NCBI GenBank assembly: GCA_024233395.1
Contig: JACKPR010000011.1
Span: 1-10,266, forward strand
From: Chlamydiales bacterium
GTDB taxonomy: Bacteria > Chlamydiota > Chlamydiia > Chlamydiales > Simkaniaceae
Length of the DNA: 10,266 nucleotides
Direction of reading: 5' to 3'
Position numbers and translations under genes: made by a program. The notes beneath the pieces were generated by a model. The model was not told where the DNA came from and made no database searches. It saw only the letters and a list, made by a program, of their open reading frames with translations. The first letter of the stretch is position 1, and the number at the start of each line of letters is the position of its first letter. This document shows positions 6,715 through 10,266 of this stretch, piece after piece.

Positions 6715-6743
6715 ACCTATCCTGAATTAAAGGATTTATTTGA

Positions 6744-7634
6744 ATGGTAATAACCGGTATGACCTATTTAACCTTTATCCATCACCCTCTTCATTCTTTA
6801 GCTTTTATCTCTCTTATTCTTGCTTTTATCAGTTTATGGATTCATAGATCCCCTTGGCTTTGGGGATCATTCATTGCGGTCAGCTGTATTTTTGGAATTA
6901 TGGGGAAACTGATTGATTTTAAGATCTTCGTTGCCTTAGCCCTTCTTTGCACTGCTCACTTAGCCTTAACGTCAAAGTTAAAGGGGGTTCCTCGTCTCAT
7001 TACGATCCTTATCGCCTTTTTCATTTCGATCTCATTGATGGGCCATTTTTTTCCTGGGTTTCATAATTGGCTCATCGCCGATAAAGTTCAGATCAGTAAA
7101 GATGCGTATCCTTATACTCTCTATTTCAACTTTGACAAACCCTTCATCGGCTTTTTTCCCTTGGCCCTAACAATTCCTCTCCTTGCAAGAATGCATCTTC
7201 GCTCTGTCGTCTTAAAAACAATTGCTTTAACCGCATTAGGTGTCATGATCCTAATGGTTCTAGCACTCTACCTTCATCTTGTTGATATTGACCTCAAACT
7301 TCCAGGGATCACCCCTATTTGGCTGATCGCCAACCTCTTTTTAGTAACGATTCCTGAAGAGGCTTTTTTTCGGGGATTTTTACAAAGGGAAATCAGTGAC
7401 TATCTAAACAGTAAATGGGGAGGCCTTTTTAGTGTGATTGTTGTCTCCCTTCTTTTTGCCCTTCTCCACTTTATTTTTCTCCGAGATCTTTCCTATCTCT
7501 CTCTGACCTTTATCGCTAGTCTCATCTATGGAAGCATCTACCAAATGACCCGATCCATTGAAAGTAGCATCTTTTGTCACTACCTCTTCAATGTCGTCCA
7601 TTTCTTTTGCTTTACCTATCCGGCTTTGAAATAA
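6744..7634 (+). CDS. CPBP-family (Rce1-like) intramembrane metal-independent protease
   Basis: A 296-aa polytopic membrane protein with roughly eight hydrophobic segments. The catalytic motifs of the CPBP/Abi family (PF02517) are complete: E205-E206-x-x-x-R210 (EEAFFRGF), H242 in FALLHF, and H279-x-x-x-N283 (HYLFN). Family members cleave proteins within or near the membrane, as in Rce1 processing of prenylated CAAX proteins. Many bacterial ones process peptides or serve in immunity or sorting. No target gene is adjacent. Start ATG 6744 has AAAGGA at 6729-6734, 9 nt upstream. The last 23 bp overlap the convergent acetyltransferase gene. The N-terminal half (1-200) is generic hydrophobic sequence. 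Confidence 0.85.
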   Translation: MVITGMTYLTFIHHPLHSLAFISLILAFISLWIHRSPWLWGSFIAVSCIFGIMGKLIDFKIFVALALLCTAHLALTSKLKGVPRLITILIAFFISISLMGHFFPGFHNWLIADKVQISKDAYPYTLYFNFDKPFIGFFPLALTIPLLARMHLRSVVLKTIALTALGVMILMVLALYLHLVDIDLKLPGITPIWLIANLFLVTIPEEAFFRGFLQREISDYLNSKWGGLFSVIVVSLLFALLHFIFLRDLSYLSLTFIASLIYGSIYQMTRSIESSIFCHYLFNVVHFFCFTYPALK

Positions 7635-8052
7635 AGATCATTTTTTGGTGTTCAATCCCTGCCTCATAAAAGCGCTCCCCTTCTGGAGCCCATCCTAATT
7701 TAAGATAGAGGGGAAGAGCTTCGACTTGGGCATGCATCATCATTTGATAAGAAGGGTAATTCTTTTGCGCGGCCCTTTGCATTTCCTGCATAAGCTGTGT
7801 TGCTATTCCTTTTCCGCGGAATTGTTCTAAGGTCGCAACTCTTTCAAACTTAATTGCATTCTTTTCGATTCTAAAGCGCCCTGTTGCAGCCGGCTTATTT
7901 TGATAAAAAGCTAAAAAATGGGTCGCTTCTTTTTCAAAGGAATCAACCTCTTTCCTTTCAGGAACTTGTTGTCCCTCGATAAAAACCTTTCGACGGATCA
8001 TTAAGCAGGCTTGATAGTCTTCTTCTGTTTTTACTTCTTTCACAATAATCAT
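7612..8052 (-). CDS. GNAT N-acetyltransferase, YjcF/ElaA type
   Basis: A 146-aa cytoplasmic acetyl-CoA-dependent transferase of unknown substrate. It follows the YjcF/ElaA layout closely: IRRKVFIEGQQVP (19-31), a Glu-x-Asp pair (35-37), a conserved ATHF, GRFRI (59-62 region), the acetyl-CoA loop R79-G80-K81-G82-I83-A84, HAQVEALPLYLKLGW, and the C-terminal GERFYEAGIEHQKM. The start is uncertain. ATG 8052 has GGGGA touching it. An in-frame TTG at 8073 and a GTG at 8043 (9 nt after GGGGA) are alternatives. A promoter placed just upstream would start transcription almost at the ATG. Confidence 0.83.
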   Translation of the reverse strand: MIIVKEVKTEEDYQACLMIRRKVFIEGQQVPERKEVDSFEKEATHFLAFYQNKPAATGRFRIEKNAIKFERVATLEQFRGKGIATQLMQEMQRAAQKNYPSYQMMMHAQVEALPLYLKLGWAPEGERFYEAGIEHQKMIFISKPDR

Positions 8053-8058
8053 TCCCCG

Positions 8059-8087
8059 ATTATCGGAAATCAAAGAAAATATGTGAA
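8059..8087 (-). promoter_or_regulatory. Candidate promoter of the GNAT gene
   Basis: On the minus strand, TTCACA (8087-8082) and GATAAT (8064-8059) are 17 bp apart, each one mismatch from consensus. The predicted start point is near 8052, the A of the likely ATG, so the transcript would be leaderless or would use the GTG at 8043. Confidence 0.4.
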
Positions 8088-8097
8088 CCTAAAAGGG

Positions 8098-8122
8098 AAA
8101 GCCCCAATGAACATGGGGCTTT
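8098..8122 (-). terminator. Rho-independent terminator of the small secreted-protein gene
   Basis: AAAGCCCCA (8098-8106) pairs with TGGGGCTTT (8114-8122), a perfect 9-bp stem with a 7-nt loop, starting 10 bp after the stop codon at 8132-8134. On the minus strand it is followed by CCCTTTT. It separates this gene from the GNAT gene downstream on the same strand. Confidence 0.75.
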
Positions 8123-8131
8123 GCTCAGAAA

Positions 8132-8584
8132 TTACTGATTTGTGTAAGGATTCGATTGAGGCTTCATGCTATTATTGGGATAGCTGTAATTGCTATAAGG
8201 GTTCTGTCCTTGTTGCTGCTCAGTCCCACTTTCATTAGATTGCGACTGATCTTGGCGAGCATCTTTCATTACAGCTTCTACTGCTTCATCAGGTGTAATG
8301 GTTTTATTTTGGCCTGTGAGAGTTTGAATTTCTGGAGAAGCAAGCGTCATCGCTCTCAGCCGTTGAGAGACTGAAAAATGACGACAAAACATCGTCCGAT
8401 GCATATCACTGAGCTGCGTTGCAAATTGCTGTTCCTGCTCAGAGAGGTGAGAACAATCAGAGGGAACCGATGTTTGAGGAACGGATTGTTGTGTCGGCTG
8501 CTTCCCACCAGATTGATAGTTGGTTGAACCATTTGCTGCATAGGAAATTGTTGCTATTCCCATCAATAATAATAGTTTCTTCAT
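8132..8584 (-). CDS. Small secreted Gln/Asn-rich protein of unknown function
   Basis: A 150-aa protein I do not recognise. It starts with a clear signal peptide (MKKLLLLMGIATISYA, cleavage probably after Ala16 or Ala17; no lipobox Cys). A low-complexity Gly/Gln/Ser/Pro stretch (18-43) follows. The core (44-110) is predicted helical and has two cysteines, C44 in DCSHLSEQEQQF and C67 in MFCRHFSVSQRLRAM, which could form a disulphide. The tail (111-150) is rich in Gln, Asn, Ser, Tyr and Pro. AAGGAG lies 9 nt before the ATG, a strong ribosome site. The gene has its own promoter candidate and terminator, and is divergent from mcsA. A periplasmic or outer-membrane location is inferred. Confidence 0.8.
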   Translation of the reverse strand: MKKLLLLMGIATISYAANGSTNYQSGGKQPTQQSVPQTSVPSDCSHLSEQEQQFATQLSDMHRTMFCRHFSVSQRLRAMTLASPEIQTLTGQNKTITPDEAVEAVMKDARQDQSQSNESGTEQQQGQNPYSNYSYPNNSMKPQSNPYTNQ

Positions 8585-8605
8585 GGACTTGTGCTCCTTG
8601 GTATA

Positions 8606-8635
8606 ATTTTATCCATAGCACAACCTTTTTGATAA
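8606..8635 (-). promoter_or_regulatory. Candidate promoter of the small secreted-protein gene
   Basis: On the minus strand, TTATCA (8635-8630) and TAAAAT (8611-8606) are separated by 18 bp. The -35 overlaps the -35 of the divergent mcsA promoter candidate, so the two could compete or share a regulator. Confidence 0.35.
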
Positions 8636-8657
8636 TAAAAGAGAATTTTAATATAGA
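8629..8657 (+). promoter_or_regulatory. Candidate promoter of mcsA
   Basis: TTGATA (8629-8634) and TATAGA (8652-8657) are 17 bp apart. The start point would be near 8664, only about 2 nt before the mcsA ATG at 8666. The -10 is a moderate match. No CtsR-type direct-repeat operator was recognised around it. Confidence 0.4.
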
Positions 8658-8665
8658 TTGAGAAC

Positions 8666-9178
8666 ATGCCAGAAAGACCATTAGAATGTAGCCAATGTAA
8701 GAAATGTGCCGATGTCATCTACACCGAGATGATTGGTGACACTGCAACAACCACAGAAATGTGTCGGGACTGCCCTGTCCTCAAGCAAAAACTCGAAGGG
8801 AAAACCTCCTTGAAAGGAACACCAAAAAAAGAAGAAGGGCTTTGCTGTAGCCATTGCCACACTTCTTTAGAGGCAATTTTGATGGGAGAACCTCTTGGGT
8901 GCAAGGAGTGTTATTTTATCTTTCAAGATGTCCTTGTAGATCAATTAATGGAAACACAACTTATTTCCCCGAAGCTTAAACCGAATCCTGCAAGTCCTAC
9001 TCCTACCCTTCATATTGGAAAAACGCCCTTTATCGATAAAAAGTCTGAAAATACCACGCGTATTCGCGATCTTAACGAAGCACTTAGTGAAGCCCTAAAA
9101 GGGGAAAATTACGAAGAAGCTGCATGGCTTCGGGATCAAATCAATTCTCTTACCAAGGCATCCGATGACCCATCCTAA
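8666..9178 (+). CDS. mcsA: McsA-like zinc-finger/UVR-domain protein
   Basis: A 170-aa cytoplasmic protein. In Firmicutes McsA binds zinc and activates the arginine kinase McsB, linking it to ClpC. Seen here are CxxC-type clusters at C8/C11/C14, C33/C36, C60/C61/C64 and C79/C82, a Pro/Lys-rich linker (102-130), and a UVR motif at about 132-162 (RIRDLNEALSEALKGENYEE then AAWLRDQI). These match McsA architecture and length. Only weak ribosome-binding sequence (TTGAGA) precedes the ATG. The last 14 bp overlap mcsB, implying coupled translation. The C. trachomatis counterpart would be CT676, beside CT675. No ctsR or clpC is in the window. Confidence 0.87.
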   Translation: MPERPLECSQCKKCADVIYTEMIGDTATTTEMCRDCPVLKQKLEGKTSLKGTPKKEEGLCCSHCHTSLEAILMGEPLGCKECYFIFQDVLVDQLMETQLISPKLKPNPASPTPTLHIGKTPFIDKKSENTTRIRDLNEALSEALKGENYEEAAWLRDQINSLTKASDDPS

Positions 9179-10226
9179 TCCTTTTTTACAGCTTAAAAAA
9201 AATAGTTTCTGGGAAAAAAGTGATACACCGGTCTGGATTGCTTCAAGCTTTTTTCTTCAAAGAAACTTAGCATCCGATCCCTTTCCACATAAGATGGATA
9301 GTGGAAACTCTCAAAGAATCCTTGGAGCACTCAAGCAAAGTCTCTTAAGCTCCGAATATCTTGAAAATCCTCAGTTTTTCGAGTTCGATGCGATTAAAAC
9401 CACTGAAAAAGAATTTCTCCTTGAGCATTTTTTGACAACCTATGAGTCGCAAAATCCCGAGTGTAAATCAGGTCTCGTCATTGATAAAAGTGGAACGTTT
9501 TTAGCAATGATTAATGGAGAAGATCATCTTGTTCTCCATTCGATCGAAGCTCATTCAGGATGGAAAGAAGCCTGGAAAAAACTCGTCGACATAGAAGATT
9601 ATTTAGCAAAAAATTATACCTTTGCTTACTCAAATAAATTTGGATATCTCACTTCACAACTCGCTAACTCAGGAACTGCTCTTACTGTTCAAGCCTTTCT
9701 CCATCTTCCTTGTTTGATTGAGCTCGATCAACTCGATGAGGTTTTAATTAAAGATCTGGATGAAGAAGTCCAAGTCAATGGTCTCTCCGGAACTTATGAT
9801 TTTATTGGGGATATCGTGATTATTGAAAATCGCTTTACTATAGGACTAACAGAAGATCACATTTTAGAAGCTGTTCATAAAACAGCAACAAAATTAGTTG
9901 CCCATGAAAAAGAGCTCCGCACCCAATTAAAAGAGACTCCCGATGCACTTATTGTCGATAAAATTAGCCGTGCGATAGGTCTTCTCAAACATTCTTATCA
10001 AATCGATACCAAAGAAGCCTTGAGTGCCATTAGTTTCATTAAGCTTGGAGTCGATCTTGGATGGATTGAAGGACTCACCGACCAAGATATGAATAAGATA
10101 TTCTTTGAAGTCCGCCGAGGGCATCTCTCTTTATCCTCAAAAGAAGAAATTCCTCAAGAAAAGCTCGCCCAAAAACGGGCTGAGTTTTTACAATCGGCTT
10201 TAAAACCGATAACCATGAATTTGTAA
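9165..10226 (+). CDS. mcsB: McsB-like guanidino kinase homologue, probably catalytically dead
   Basis: A 353-aa protein, full McsB length, with the phosphagen-kinase fold recognisable by FGYLT (159-163), MINGEDH (115-121), FLHLPCL and the C-terminal AQKRAEFLQSAL. Active McsB phosphorylates arginines for ClpCP degradation. Measured against remembered family consensus, key residues are gone. The ATP-binding SSRIRLARN is SSFFLQRN here (27-34). NEEDHxR is NGEDHLV. The CPTN active-site loop is QLAN with Gln165 for the Cys, the following GTGxR has Thr for Arg, and the VRGxxGE loop is VNGLSGT (204-210), losing Arg and Glu. The frame is intact, so the gene is kept. It starts at ATG 9165 with AAGG at 9155-9158, and the stop overlaps the next ATG (TAATG). 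Confidence 0.85.
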   Translation: MTHPNPFLQLKKNSFWEKSDTPVWIASSFFLQRNLASDPFPHKMDSGNSQRILGALKQSLLSSEYLENPQFFEFDAIKTTEKEFLLEHFLTTYESQNPECKSGLVIDKSGTFLAMINGEDHLVLHSIEAHSGWKEAWKKLVDIEDYLAKNYTFAYSNKFGYLTSQLANSGTALTVQAFLHLPCLIELDQLDEVLIKDLDEEVQVNGLSGTYDFIGDIVIIENRFTIGLTEDHILEAVHKTATKLVAHEKELRTQLKETPDALIVDKISRAIGLLKHSYQIDTKEALSAISFIKLGVDLGWIEGLTDQDMNKIFFEVRRGHLSLSSKEEIPQEKLAQKRAEFLQSALKPITMNL

Positions 10227-10266
10227 TGACCATCATCAAAGCGATTCTTTTAATGAGTGGAAATGG
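10226..10266 (+). CDS. N-terminal fragment, possibly IspD-type nucleotidyltransferase (partial)
   Basis: An ATG at 10226 overlaps the mcsB stop (TAATG) and runs open to the window edge: MTIIKAILLMSGNG. A short strand followed by a Gly-containing loop is how 2-C-methyl-D-erythritol 4-phosphate cytidylyltransferases (IspD) and other NTP-transferase-fold enzymes begin. Thirteen or fourteen residues cannot settle it. The overlap implies co-transcription with mcsAB. Confidence 0.45.
   Translation, partial: MTIIKAILLMSGN

Noticed and set aside
8011..8238. Plus-strand frame across the GNAT 5' end and terminator
   Set aside because: It crosses the terminator hairpin and runs antisense to two supported genes, with no ribosome site or motif.
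8419..8681. Frames on both strands over the secreted-protein 5' end and the mcsA promoter region
   Set aside because: They overlap the signal peptide region and divergent promoters and lack any protein pattern.
9165..10226. mcsB as a frameshifted pseudogene
   Set aside because: The frame is full length with normal ends and coupling on both sides. The changes are substitutions at specific sites rather than breaks.

Overview
The window looks like about 10.3 kb of chromosome from a member of the Chlamydiota, most likely an environmental (Parachlamydiales-type) lineage rather than Chlamydia itself. This is an inference from gene content and order. A dihydrofolate reductase gene overlaps a CofE-like gene, the arrangement of C. 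trachomatis CT612-CT611. A queuosine-precursor transporter and a divergent mcsA-mcsB pair are present, AT content is moderately high, and genes are tightly packed with many overlaps. The autotransporter, succinate-semialdehyde dehydrogenase and CPBP protease are extras not expected in the most reduced Chlamydia genomes.

Layout. (1) 1-2108, plus strand: a possible gene tail ending at 68, then folA (DHFR), the CofE-like folylglutamate synthase (folC2 type) and a YhhQ-type queuosine-precursor transporter, all overlapping and probably one operon. The 5' end of yhhQ is unclear and may hide a one-base indel. (2) 2085-2798, minus: a PgeF/YfiH (LACC1-family) protein, tail to tail with yhhQ and overlapping it. 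(3) 2879-4285, plus: an aldehyde dehydrogenase with the residues of succinate-semialdehyde dehydrogenase. (4) 4288-6618, minus: a 776-aa autotransporter. Its passenger is essentially eight 50-residue repeats, probably a beta-propeller, followed by a beta-barrel ending in Phe. (5) 6744-7634, plus: a CPBP-family membrane protease, tail to tail with (6) a YjcF/ElaA-type GNAT acetyltransferase (minus). (7) 8132-8584, minus: a small secreted Gln/Asn-rich protein of unknown function with a clear terminator. It is divergent from (8) 8666-10226, plus: mcsA and mcsB. (9) From 10226: the first codons of another gene, possibly ispD.

How the genes work together. folA and folC2 supply and polyglutamylate tetrahydrofolate, and yhhQ brings in a queuosine precursor, so the first operon concerns cofactor and tRNA-modification supply. 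The mcsAB pair would normally be a protein-arginine phosphorylation module for Clp proteolysis. The McsB here lacks almost every residue needed for catalysis, so it reads as a maintained pseudokinase. The middle of the window alternates strands in three tail-to-tail pairs with almost no intergenic space.

The most interesting observations are the degenerate but intact McsB, the beta-propeller-like autotransporter passenger, a 32-bp promoter-like repeat upstream of both the SSADH and CPBP genes, the unclear yhhQ start, and the uncharacterised secreted protein next to mcsA. No tRNA, rRNA, CRISPR array or transposase was seen, and no stretch over 300 bases lacks a gene.
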